Below, piece by piece: positions 1-7,620 of a stretch of DNA of 20,536 nucleotides. The notes under the pieces were generated by a model. That model saw only the letters and a program-made list of their open reading frames with translations, did not search any database and was not told the origin of the DNA. Numbering within the stretch: position 1 is the first letter of the stretch; the number at the start of each line of letters is the position of its first letter. Position numbers and translations under genes: made by a program. The DNA comes from DASTGO01 sp035719045 (lineage in GTDB: Bacteria; Actinomycetota; Actinomycetes; Actinomycetales; Kineosporiaceae), in NCBI GenBank assembly GCA_035719045.1, contig DASTGO010000075.1:1-20536 (forward strand). Reading direction: 5' to 3'.

Positions 1-3000
1 ATCATGGAACGGCAGACCGGGCACTCGATCGGACGCACCGAGTGGGACAAGAACCTGACCCGGTCCGCGGCGATCACCGGCGCGATCGGCGGCGCCCTCG
101 GCCCGATCATGCAGGGCCTGGGCCACTACCCGACCAAGGCGCTCGGACACGCCCTGGGCGGGATCCTGGGCAAGAACGCCGGGCACGAGGCCGGACACTG
201 GCTCGGCGAGACCATCAAGGGCGCCGCCCACGAGTGGGTCACCGACGGGACGTCGGGGGTGGCGCAACACCAGGGGTGGAAACCCGACACCTTCTCCACC
301 ACCGCGGGCGCGATCGACGAGGGTGTCTCCGGCCTGGCCGGACTCGGCGGACGCAAGGGCGGACACCGCTACTACCGGGGCATGCTCCGCGGCGGCGCCG
401 GCGTCCCCGACACCCACATCACCATCCCCGACAAGATCAGCATCGACCCCCCCACCCCCGGGACAGACCCCACCAGCACCACCGGGAACGGCGCCACGCC
501 AGGCACCGGTTCCGGAACCATGCCCGGCACCGGAACCACCCCCACCCGCAACAGCACTGGCGCCCATGCCAACGGCGCGAATGTCAACGGCGCCAACGGA
601 AACGGCGCCCGACCGCCCGCGGCGGACCAGTCGCCAGCCGTGGACGGCACGGTCGTCGCGTCAACCGTCGAGATCCGCCGAGCCCGCAGCCCTCAGACTC
701 CGGACCTCACCTACCTCTGGGCTCCTGCACCCCCCCACCGCGTGACCGTGGTGGGCGACGGCACCGGCCGGGCCACCGCACCGCCGACCGGATGGGAGGC
801 ACTGGATCCCGGCGGACTCCGCGCCCCCGGCACGCAATTGCCCGCCACGCAATTGCCCGCCACGCAATCGGCCGCCACGCAATTCCCCGTCTCGCCGGAC
901 TCGGGCCACCTACTGGCCCTGTGGGACAGCACACCGACCTCGTCCCCACTCCCCTGGACCGGCACCACAGGGACGGATGACATCGGGTACGACGGCGGGT
1001 GGCCCCAGAGCCCCCTGGCGCAGGCTCAACCGTCGGTCGCTCCGGCGCCACCTCCGCCATCTCCGGCCCCGGCCGCAGGGGCGGTGTCGGCCAACGACCC
1101 GGGAGTGACCCAGGCCGAGGTGAACTGGCTGTTGAGCCTGGTGGAAGGCCCTCAACAGGGACAGGAAGCACCCTCCGACGCCGGGATTCCGCCCTCGGCC
1201 GCGGCTCCGCCCTGGGCCGGTACCTCCACCTGGGCTGACCCCGGCGCCTGGTCCGACGCCGCGGACGCGGCGTTCATCGACCCCAACGACCCGTGGGCCG
1301 AGATCACCCGGGCCGACCTCACCGCCCCGACCGACACCGCGTGGGTGGATCCCTTCGGGCCCGGCACCACCCCCACCCACCTCCCCCCGCTCGACTCCCC
1401 GTCGACCCTGCCCATGCTCCCGGCCGAACCTGTTGTGGCTCAAGGAATTCCGAGCCTGCCCCCCATGCCCGCGCCAGTGCCACCAGGCTTGCCCGGCCGG
1501 GACGTCCGGACGGGTCCCGAAGCGCACCTCGTCGGCCCGGATCAGGTGCAGCCGGGCGTCACGGTCGACGCGGTCACCCGGCCGTACCTGCACTCTGCAT
1601 GGCTGACCCCGCAGGCGACGGCGGCGGGCGCACCCGAACTGGTAGCCGGCATCGGCAGGACACACCCGGCTGCGGCGATCCCGCCGACCGCGCCGTCGAA
1701 CCTCCCGATCAGTCCCGGAACATCCCGGCCCCCAGGGAACGCCCCGCTGAACACCGGTGCCGCGGCCGTCGACCTCGGGGCCGAAAGGCGTGCCTGGTCT
1801 GCGGTGAGGAACTGGCCGCAGGGCGCGACGGACGCGACGCCACCGCCCGAGCGGGTGCGCCCACCGGCGGCAGCAGGGGACGCCACGGCCCGGCAGCAGG
1901 GCGTCACCCCCGTGGCGGACATGGTGGTGGCACGGGCGATCGGTACCGGCACCACAGCCGATACGGGGAGCGTCAGCACGACGGCGGGCAGGCCGGTGGA
2001 GACGCCGGTGGGCAGGCCCGTGGAGCCGGCCGGCAATCCCGGGATCAGTGCTGCCACAGATTCCCTCGCGCTACCCTCCGGCGATCGCCCGGCCGTCCCG
2101 TCTGTGTTCAGTCATCCCGCTTCGATCAGCAAGGACACGCGGGCAGCAGCGCGCCGGCTCTTCCAGGAGGCCGGCATCGACGTGCGCGACAGCGCGTACA
2201 GCAGGTTCCTGGTGTACTGGCCGGTCAACGCCACTCACCTCGATGAGACGTCCTCGGCGGAACCCGTGGACTGGGCACAGCAATGGCGGGACAGCCCGGA
2301 ACTCGCCGCCGTCCTGGCCGAACTCCTGGTCCTGTCGGTGCTGCAGCCACGGTCCTACAGCACCACTCCCCGGAGGCCGCCCAAGACCGCTCGCCCGGCG
2401 GAGAGCGACCCGAATCCCTATCCGGCGTTCCGCGCGGCATGGGGGCGGGCGGTGATGGGGGCGGTATGGCACCGGACCGAGCGCGCGGACCCGGCTCGGC
2501 CCGCAGACGACGGTGCGTACCCTGCCCCCGCGCGGACAGCGGAGCACATCGCCGATGTCGTCGCTTCCCGGAACGCCCCGGGCGGCGAGACCCACAACAC
2601 GCAGGGCGTCGCGGTGACCCACGCCCTGGCCCAGGCCTTCCTCGACCAGACCCTGCAGGCCGTGCAGGCCGTGGAGGCGTCCGCCCCCGAACTGGCCACG
2701 CAGGTCCGCAAGGCTCATGCGACCGCGTCGAGCAATCTGGCGCGGCTGTCCGTCCCGGCGAACAAGCTCAGATCCTTCCCACAGGCCTGGGCGAACCTGG
2801 TGACCGAGTTCGTCGCGGACGTCAACGCGGGCGCAGGGTCGCAGGTCTGGGCCCACCTGCGCGACCATCTGCCGGAGCCGGCCGTTCCCCGGCTCCCGGC
2901 CGCCCCCAGCCTCCCACCGGCATCGGGGAGGGCCACGAACCGGACCCTCGACACCATGAACCGGACCCTCAACGCCACGAAACGGCCCTGGAACGGGGCG

Positions 3001-4797
3001 GGCCTGACCCCGGACCGCAGCGCCGCGACGACCGGCTGGGAGGAGCGCGACCGGGCCCGGGAGATCATCTACGATCCAGGGCTCGACGCCGGCACCCAGT
3101 CCAGCGCCAGGCAGAAGCTGAGCTACTGGTCGGGGAAGACCGGTCGGCCCGAGGATGCCCGGTGGGCGCCCTGGCGGGCGAACTGGGCGGCGGAGGGAAC
3201 CTTCGCCTCGGTGCTGGCGCTGGCCTTGTTGCCCTGGCCGGAGCCGGGCAAGCCCGACTACCAACGGCTGCGCGAGATCCGCGGGGAGCACGAGCAGATC
3301 GCCCTGGCCACCCTCTGGCGGCAGGTGGAGGCCACGGCGCAGGCCCGGGGAGACGGCACCGGCCCAGCAGATCCCACCGCCCACGCACGGCGTGTGGCGG
3401 CGGAGATCACCGAGGTCGCCGCGACCACCGGGAACACCGGTCTGTACGACCTCGTCGGGCGCCTGCCGGCCGCAGGGCTCGCCCGGGCCTTCGTCGAGCA
3501 GACGCTGGAGGCCGTCAAGGCGGCCACCCCGGGCCCGACCACTGCCCGCCTGGTCGACCGCGTCCGGAGGGCCCACGGGGTGGCACTGTCCCGGATGACC
3601 ACCTTCCTCGGCTCCCGTGCGGCTGACGGCACCGCGAAGGCCCAGTGGGCCGACCTGCTGACCACGTTCGTCTCCGACCTCGAGGCCGCCCACGGCCAGG
3701 TGGTCTGGACCACTCTGCGCGATTGGCTCCAGGGACCGCCACGGCCGCAGGGGACGGCACCGGCCGCCTTCGTGGGTCACCAGCTGCCGAGGGAGGTCGC
3801 GCTGCACGACCAACTCCGGGTAGGGCCGCAGATCACCGCCGACGAGCACCGGGAGACCCTCGAGATCCTCGGGCCGCGCCTGGAAGGACCGGCGCGACAA
3901 CAGGCCGAGGACCGGCTCGCCCGGTTCTGGAAGGTGCAGCCCGCCCCGGTCGCCAGGGCCGCCGGGCCCGGCCAGGCCACCGCGCCCCGGTCGCGGCGGC
4001 AGGCCCCGCGCACCGGTGTGGGTCTGCCTTCGCTGGTGGCGCTGTCCATCCTGCCGTGGCCCTCCGCGGACCTGTCGGACGGGCCGGGACTGGCCGGGGT
4101 CCGCGACGAACTCCAGCGGGCCTTGCTGGGGGCGCTGTGGCAGGTCGCCGAGACCACGGCCCCGGCGGCACCGAGCTCCGGAGCAGCCCTCTCCCCCGAG
4201 GGGACGGCCGCCAGAGTGGCCGCCATGGTGACGGCCCAGGGCTCCCCGGACGGCACGCGGTACGACGAGGCCGCCGTCCTCGCGACCGCAGCGCTGACCC
4301 GGGCCCTTCTCGACCAGACCCTGCGGGCGGCCGAGGCGGCCGAACCAGGGCTGGCCGAACCCGTCCGGCAGGCCCACCGGGAGGCGCTGACGGCCGTCTC
4401 GGACCTGCTCGACCCCACGCACGTCAATCACACCTGGCCTGCCGCCTGGGCCTCCGTGCCGGCCTACTTCTTCGCCGCGCTGGCCAACAGACCCGGCACC
4501 CTGGTCTGGGCCCACCTGGCGGACAGGCTCCACGGGAGGCCACCACGCCCCGGCGACACCGGTCTGCCGGCCGGCCCCTCCCTGGCGACGGGTGCAGGCC
4601 GCCCGTCCGATCCGATGGAGCAGGCGCCGTGGTTCCGGGGACTGCTGCCCGATCAGGGTCCCGCGCAGGCTCCCCTACCGTCGCCTGTGCCGGCACCCGC
4701 ATCGACCCCAGCACCGTCGCGCGCACCGTCCCGGCGCCCCGCCCCCGTCCAGGACCCGCCCCCGGCCAAGAGGCGACGGACTTCGGGACGGCGGTAA
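1..4797 (+). CDS. Giant secreted-type Ala/Pro-rich repeat protein, 5' truncated by the window edge
   Basis: The frame is open from base 1 and an ATG lies at base 4. I treat the gene as starting upstream because the visible N-terminus is the glycine-rich hydrophobic segment (residues ~20-70, counted from the ATG at 4) that in giant streptomycete polymorphic-type proteins follows a WXG-like head. Residues ~130-700 form a disordered Pro/Thr/Ala/Gly-rich linker. Residues ~707-959, 1010-1245 and 1267-1516 are three diverged copies of one helical domain, each containing a Q-T-L-x-A helix, an (R/K)-(A/Q)-x-H helix and a closing V-W-x-x-L-x-D element. The last dozen residues are strongly basic. I found no cysteine in the visible 1597 residues and no recognisable enzyme motif, so its activity is unknown. 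The neighbouring secretion-like genes at 14-20 kb make an exported protein plausible, but no direct link is shown. Confidence 0.85.
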   Translation: MMERQTGHSIGRTEWDKNLTRSAAITGAIGGALGPIMQGLGHYPTKALGHALGGILGKNAGHEAGHWLGETIKGAAHEWVTDGTSGVAQHQGWKPDTFSTTAGAIDEGVSGLAGLGGRKGGHRYYRGMLRGGAGVPDTHITIPDKISIDPPTPGTDPTSTTGNGATPGTGSGTMPGTGTTPTRNSTGAHANGANVNGANGNGARPPAADQSPAVDGTVVASTVEIRRARSPQTPDLTYLWAPAPPHRVTVVGDGTGRATAPPTGWEALDPGGLRAPGTQLPATQLPATQSAATQFPVSPDSGHLLALWDSTPTSSPLPWTGTTGTDDIGYDGGWPQSPLAQAQPSVAPAPPPPSPAPAAGAVSANDPGVTQAEVNWLLSLVEGPQQGQEAPSDAGIPPSAAAPPWAGTSTWADPGAWSDAADAAFIDPNDPWAEITRADLTAPTDTAWVDPFGPGTTPTHLPPLDSPSTLPMLPAEPVVAQGIPSLPPMPAPVPPGLPGRDVRTGPEAHLVGPDQVQPGVTVDAVTRPYLHSAWLTPQATAAGAPELVAGIGRTHPAAAIPPTAPSNLPISPGTSRPPGNAPLNTGAAAVDLGAERRAWSAVRNWPQGATDATPPPERVRPPAAAGDATARQQGVTPVADMVVARAIGTGTTADTGSVSTTAGRPVETPVGRPVEPAGNPGISAATDSLALPSGDRPAVPSVFSHPASISKDTRAAARRLFQEAGIDVRDSAYSRFLVYWPVNATHLDETSSAEPVDWAQQWRDSPELAAVLAELLVLSVLQPRSYSTTPRRPPKTARPAESDPNPYPAFRAAWGRAVMGAVWHRTERADPARPADDGAYPAPARTAEHIADVVASRNAPGGETHNTQGVAVTHALAQAFLDQTLQAVQAVEASAPELATQVRKAHATASSNLARLSVPANKLRSFPQAWANLVTEFVADVNAGAGSQVWAHLRDHLPEPAVPRLPAAPSLPPASGRATNRTLDTMNRTLNATKRPWNGAGLTPDRSAATTGWEERDRAREIIYDPGLDAGTQSSARQKLSYWSGKTGRPEDARWAPWRANWAAEGTFASVLALALLPWPEPGKPDYQRLREIRGEHEQIALATLWRQVEATAQARGDGTGPADPTAHARRVAAEITEVAATTGNTGLYDLVGRLPAAGLARAFVEQTLEAVKAATPGPTTARLVDRVRRAHGVALSRMTTFLGSRAADGTAKAQWADLLTTFVSDLEAAHGQVVWTTLRDWLQGPPRPQGTAPAAFVGHQLPREVALHDQLRVGPQITADEHRETLEILGPRLEGPARQQAEDRLARFWKVQPAPVARAAGPGQATAPRSRRQAPRTGVGLPSLVALSILPWPSADLSDGPGLAGVRDELQRALLGALWQVAETTAPAAPSSGAALSPEGTAARVAAMVTAQGSPDGTRYDEAAVLATAALTRALLDQTLRAAEAAEPGLAEPVRQAHREALTAVSDLLDPTHVNHTWPAAWASVPAYFFAALANRPGTLVWAHLADRLHGRPPRPGDTGLPAGPSLATGAGRPSDPMEQAPWFRGLLPDQGPAQAPLPSPVPAPASTPAPSRAPSRRPAPVQDPPPAKRRRTSGRR
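831..890 (+). repeat. Four tandem 15-bp units inside the giant gene
   Basis: The units lie at 831-845, 846-860, 861-875 and 876-890. The first two are identical and the other two differ at a few positions. They begin CACGCAATTG, CACGCAATTG, CACGCAATCG and CACGCAATTC. Being in frame, they encode a repeated five-residue Thr-Gln-x-x-Ala motif in the disordered linker. Copy number could vary without shifting the frame. Confidence 0.9.
2122..4549 (+). repeat. Three tandem ~240-residue protein repeats within the giant gene
   Basis: The copies lie at about 2122-2880, 3031-3738 and 3802-4549. Anchor motifs occur in the same order in each: a hydrophobic strand (VLALALLPWP in copy 2, LVALSILPWP in copy 3), then DQTLQAV, EQTLEAV or DQTLRAA, then VRKAH, VRRAH or VRQAH, then VWAHL, VWTTL or VWAHL. 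The Q-T-L anchor starts at 2641, 3493 and 4309, giving periods of 852 and 816 bp. The copies are clearly diverged, which suggests an old intragenic duplication. Confidence 0.75.
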
Positions 4798-4900
4798 CTG
4801 TCGTCCGGGATGGCTTGCGAGCCCGACCCAGGGGCTGCCCGGCGACGCCGCCGGAGTTCGCGATCCCGGCGCGGACGGACACGGCTTCCCGGGGCAGGGG

Positions 4901-5233
4901 CTAACCGGCCAGACGGTGCGCCGAACTCTGGCGATGCGCGACGAGGAACATGGCGGCACCCCGGTCCGAGAGCGATTCCGGCGTGCGGTACATGCACGGG
5001 TACTTGCAGACACCCACGCGCCGGCCGGGCGTGGTCTCGCTGAGGATGCCGATGGACACCCCGCTCCACACGACGTCACGCCAGGTGAAACCGGGCACCG
5101 TCGCCGACCGCTGCAGTTCCCCCACCACAGGTCCGCGCCGGGGCAGCGGTGCGGGCCCACCGGATCCCGACCGACCGGACGTCGGGCCGGACCATCCCTC
5201 ACCCGTCATATTGCGTCTCATCGCCCACTCCAT
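4901..5233 (-). CDS. Small hypothetical protein (110 aa)
   Basis: I do not recognise the family. The reading frame has the high G/C third-position bias of a real gene in this DNA. GGTGAGGA precedes the ATG at 5233 with about 6 nt spacing. The first ~40 residues are Gly/Ser/Pro-rich. The rest looks like a compact domain with a Trp pair, a short C-x-x-x-C segment and a C-terminal Met/Phe/Leu/Val stretch. There is no signal peptide and no membrane segment. It converges on the giant gene, which ends 103 bp away. A downstream in-frame ATG (the fifth codon) is a possible alternative start. Confidence 0.55.
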   Translation of the reverse strand: MEWAMRRNMTGEGWSGPTSGRSGSGGPAPLPRRGPVVGELQRSATVPGFTWRDVVWSGVSIGILSETTPGRRVGVCKYPCMYRTPESLSDRGAAMFLVAHRQSSAHRLAG

Positions 5234-5482
5234 CGTGCGTCCTCACCGAATCGTGCGCATCGCCGAATGCAACACGTGAGGCGGAATTCGCGATTTCGGT
5301 CGCCCCTTAGCCGGATCGGCCGCCCTGGTGACGGATCACGCCGGGCCGAGCACCACGATCGCCGATACGCACCCCACACCGGAACACGAGGGCAGCGGCG
5401 TGGCAGTGCTATTCCCCGTCACGTTCCACAGATTCACGTCCACCGCCGGACACCAATCACATCCCCGCCGACAAGAATGACA

Positions 5483-5496
5483 TGCAAGCGTTTTCA
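5483..5496. promoter_or_regulatory. LacI/GalR-family operator (isolated)
   Basis: TGCAAGCGTTTTCA matches the LacI/CcpA-type consensus TGNAANCGNTTNCA at every defined position. It lies about 250 bp upstream of the 4901-5233 gene (-) and about 170 bp beyond the CBM2 stop, so no gene clearly owns it. A second exact match lies before the permease gene at 7561. Confidence 0.6.
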
Positions 5497-5649
5497 AACC
5501 AAGTAGGTTCACTGACGGCGAGGGCAAACCCTCGCCGGGCCGGAGATTGTTCCGGAGAGAAGGCGAACACCCACCCAGGGCCGCTGACCGCCCTTGGCCG
5601 ACGGGACGGCGGGCGCTCCCGGATGTGGCCGCCATCCACAGCGACCACC

Positions 5650-5668
5650 GTCACCCGGCCCCGGTGAC
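5650..5668 (-). terminator. Short hairpin after the CBM2 gene
   Basis: GTCACC (5650-5655) and GGTGAC (5663-5668) form a 6-bp stem with a 7-nt loop directly beyond the CBM2 stop codon. There is no U-tract, which is common in streptomycetes. The short stem keeps confidence moderate. Confidence 0.4.
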
Positions 5669-5669
5669 C

Positions 5670-6416
5670 TCAGCCGGCCTGGCAGGTACTCCCGTTGACC
5701 GAGACGGATCCGATCCGGTTCACCGCCGTCCCCGTCTTGGCGTCGAAGCCGAACACCACCTGCCCACCGACCGGGACGTTCGCGTTGTACGCGGCGGGGA
5801 CGACCCGCACGGTCCCGTCCGTGACCCGCATATCTCCGCCCCAGGCCGTATTGAGGGTGATCGCCGCGGGCAGGGCCACCGTGCCCGACCATCCCGGCCA
5901 TGGGGTCGCCGACGTGTTCTTCACCGTCACGGAGACGACGAACCCGCCGCCCCAGGACTTCAGCGCATAGGTTGCGGAGCAGGTCGCCGCATGCGCCATC
6001 ACTGTCGGAGCCAACCGGTAGCCGTCGGTCGGAGCCGCCGGGGTGGATGCCGGGCGGTGGACCGAACTCGCCGAGGCCGACGGGCGGGCCTGCGAGGAGC
6101 GGGTCGCCCCTGCCGTGGGCGTGGGCGGCTGCGGCGGGGCGGGCGGTGTGGACGCCACGATCGGCGCGGCCGTCGGATCGGCGGTGGGATCAGCGGTCGG
6201 TGTGGACGTCGCGGCTCCCGACAGCTTCGGAGCCGGAGCCGTCTCCAGCACCACGTACGGGTTGCGCCCGATTCCGTCCACGGCACGGGCAGCCACCGCC
6301 GCGGCCATCAGTCCGAGCACGGTCATGATCACCGCCCCCCACGACCGCCCCCGCCTGGGCCGGGCGGGCCGATGGGGCCCGAGACCACGCAACCGAGACC
6401 CGCCTGGGACCTGCAT
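5670..6416 (-). CDS. Membrane-anchored cellulose-binding protein (CBM2 domain only)
   Basis: This 248-residue protein has a basic cytoplasmic head (1-25), one membrane span or uncleaved signal (about 26-45), a Pro/Thr/Ser/Ala linker (about 60-130) and a C-terminal CBM2 domain (about 144-248). CBM2 hallmarks are Cys146 and Cys245 at the domain edges, the surface Trp155 (SWGGGF), the core Trp176, Trp192 (TAWGGD), and FGF near the end. From knowledge of the family, CBM2 binds crystalline cellulose or chitin through three exposed aromatic residues; here the third is Tyr210 instead of the usual Trp. No catalytic domain is attached, so it probably tethers the cell surface to polysaccharide. The start at 6416 has GGAAGG about 11 nt upstream, rather far. 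It is divergent from the globin gene across a tandem 21-bp repeat. Confidence 0.85.
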   Translation of the reverse strand: MQVPGGSRLRGLGPHRPARPRRGRSWGAVIMTVLGLMAAAVAARAVDGIGRNPYVVLETAPAPKLSGAATSTPTADPTADPTAAPIVASTPPAPPQPPTPTAGATRSSQARPSASASSVHRPASTPAAPTDGYRLAPTVMAHAATCSATYALKSWGGGFVVSVTVKNTSATPWPGWSGTVALPAAITLNTAWGGDMRVTDGTVRVVPAAYNANVPVGGQVVFGFDAKTGTAVNRIGSVSVNGSTCQAG

Positions 6417-6515
6417 GATCCGTACCGCCTTCCCCGAGCCCTGCCTCGGCGACCATGTCGGCTTCGGGTGGTCCCGGGTCGGGAGTACGAGATCACCCTC
6501 TGCACTGTTGACCGT

Positions 6516-6557
6516 TGATCCACTTATCTCTCACGCTGATCCACCCATCTCTCACGC
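6516..6557. repeat. Tandem 21-bp direct repeat between divergent CBM2 and globin genes
   Basis: Copy 1 (6516-6536) and copy 2 (6537-6557) follow each other without a gap and are identical except for TT versus CC at positions 9-10. Both start TGATCCAC and end ATCTCTCACGC. A 21-bp period places the copies on the same face of the helix, as expected for paired regulator sites. A good -35-like TTGACC sits just left of them at 6508-6513. Confidence 0.85.
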
Positions 6558-6682
6558 GCCCGGGCGGGTGAACAGGTGCCTGATCGCCTGTCGTGACCGG
6601 GGAGATGGGCGAGCGTGAAGGGGGTGAGACCTGGGCGTGGCCGAGAGGGCGGTCCGCGGCCGGGTCGGAGAAGGGGTGCGCG

Positions 6683-7159
6683 ATGCCATCCGGCGGGGTT
6701 GGCCCGGATCCTGAATCGGTGCGCACGGTGCGCCGGTCGATCGCTGCGCTGTCCGGGGTGGAGCAGCAGCTGACGGAGGCATTCTTCGAGCAGCTGTTCG
6801 CGATGCTGCCGCAGGTGCGGGAGCTGTTGCCCGAGGAGCCGGCCGAGCGGCGGGTGCGGCTGCTGGGGGCGATGTTGACCGCGGCGAAGGGGCTGCATCA
6901 GCCGGAGCAGCTGGAGCGGGAATTGCAGGCACTGGGTGCCCTGCACCATTCCTGGGGGATCACTGCCGAGCAGTTGCAGTACGTGCCGCATGCGCTGGTG
7001 CGGGCATTGCGGGAGGTGCTGGCCGACCGGTGGTCGTCGGTGCTGAGTTCGGCGTGGATCGGGGTGTTCTCCTGGATCGTCGACCAGATGGCCGTCGGGG
7101 CCCGGCGCGCCCAGGGACAGTCACGTACCACCTGGTCACGAACGGACCTGCCCGCCTGA
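6683..7159 (+). CDS. Single-domain globin with an altered haem pocket
   Basis: The 158-residue protein aligns by eye over its length with the globin domain of flavohaemoglobins and has no reductase domain. His88, in LHHSWG, sits where the proximal (F8) haem ligand is (KHTSF in E. coli Hmp). Distal-pocket positions differ: B10 Tyr is Phe35, CD1 Phe is Leu49, and the proximal-side Tyr (Hmp Tyr95) is Leu98. From knowledge of the family, B10 Tyr and CD1 Phe stabilise bound oxygen and pack the haem, so oxygen or NO chemistry is probably changed; sensing or haem-free roles are possible. I chose the ATG at 6683 because GGAGAAGGGG precedes it with 6 nt spacing. A GTG at 6593 would add 30 residues that do not resemble globin. 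Confidence 0.8.
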   Translation: MPSGGVGPDPESVRTVRRSIAALSGVEQQLTEAFFEQLFAMLPQVRELLPEEPAERRVRLLGAMLTAAKGLHQPEQLERELQALGALHHSWGITAEQLQYVPHALVRALREVLADRWSSVLSSAWIGVFSWIVDQMAVGARRAQGQSRTTWSRTDLPA

Positions 7160-7559
7160 GCCACCGGTCCTCCGCCACCCCACCGCCCCGGGCGCGGCAG
7201 CTACCCCGATCGCGCGGCCATCCCTGGGACCGCGGCCCCGCGCACCGGCGCCGCCCGGACTTCCGGGATCCCCTCAAGGGCGGGGCGGTCACCGGGCCCG
7301 TCGGGGATCCGGCCCGCGGTCCGCGGACCGGAACGGGCACAGCACGCCACGATCCCCCGGCCCCACCCCTGCCCCGGGCAAGAACCGGATCCGACCATTC
7401 CTGATCACCGGCCGGCCCGCGGACCTCCCGCCGGCAATCCCATTCCGGGGGGCGGGCCCGACCCGTTGGGGTTTCCCATCAAGATCCCCTGCGGGTCTCG
7501 TTCCCGGCCCATTCCCGCTCCTACTATGACGCCGATCACCAGGGGCATTAGCCACCCAT
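7160..7559. other. Intergenic stretch between globin and permease genes
   Basis: No gene is supported here; short frames are shadows without ribosome binding sites. It contains a 14-bp palindrome at 7317-7330 (core GGTCCGCGGACC) of unknown meaning and a promoter-like TACTAT at 7522-7527. I see no clear terminator after the globin gene. Confidence 0.5.
7522..7527 (+). promoter_or_regulatory. Possible -10 element for the permease gene
   Basis: TACTAT lies about 85 bp before the permease start and 33 bp before the operator. No good -35 hexamer is seen at 17-18 nt upstream (CGTTCC). A bound repressor at 7560-7575 would block the early transcribed region. Confidence 0.35.
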
Positions 7560-7575
7560 ATGTAAGCGCTTACAT
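7560..7575. promoter_or_regulatory. LacI/GalR-family operator in the permease leader
   Basis: ATGTAAGCGCTTACAT is a perfect 16-bp palindrome with a central CG, and its inner 14 bases fit TGNAANCGNTTNCA exactly. It ends 36 bp before the permease ATG. A LacI-family gene lies just beyond the permease, but which regulator binds here is inferred, not shown. Confidence 0.75.
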
Positions 7576-7591
7576 CACATGTGGTGGCCCA

Positions 7592-7620
7592 TACATTCAC
7601 GGAGCGCAGACATGAATGTG
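7592..7620 (+). promoter_or_regulatory. Hairpin enclosing the permease ribosome binding site
   Basis: ACATTCA (7593-7599) and TGAATGT (7613-7619) are perfect complements, extended by a U-G pair. The 13-nt loop carries the GGAG Shine-Dalgarno and the first base of the ATG; the start codon otherwise lies in the stem. The AU-rich stem could modulate translation, but chance pairing is not excluded. Confidence 0.3.

Larger units (their letters stand above)
5234..5669. other. Gene-poor gap between the hypothetical and CBM2 genes
   Basis: I see no convincing gene in these 436 bases. Short frames on both strands lack a ribosome binding site or steady codon bias. The stretch holds one perfect LacI-type operator (5483-5496) in a locally AT-richer patch and a small hairpin next to the CBM2 stop codon (5650-5668). 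Confidence 0.6.

Noticed and set aside
2071..4533. 820-codon open frame on the minus strand
   Set aside because: It lies fully opposite the repeat domains of the giant gene, is Gly/Arg/Pro-rich with no recognisable domain, and is a common shadow in high-GC DNA.
5336..5635. Minus-strand frame with a cysteine-rich segment
   Set aside because: It has no ribosome site, poor codon bias and spans the LacI-type operator; the cysteine cluster looks accidental.
7317..7330. 14-bp palindrome with core GGTCCGCGGACC
   Set aside because: It has no loop for a terminator, no second copy and no promoter nearby; in such GC-rich sequence it may be chance.
7579..7611. Longer permease N-terminus from the ATG at 7579
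   Set aside because: It has no ribosome site and begins just after the operator; GGAG at 7601-7604 clearly serves the ATG at 7612.
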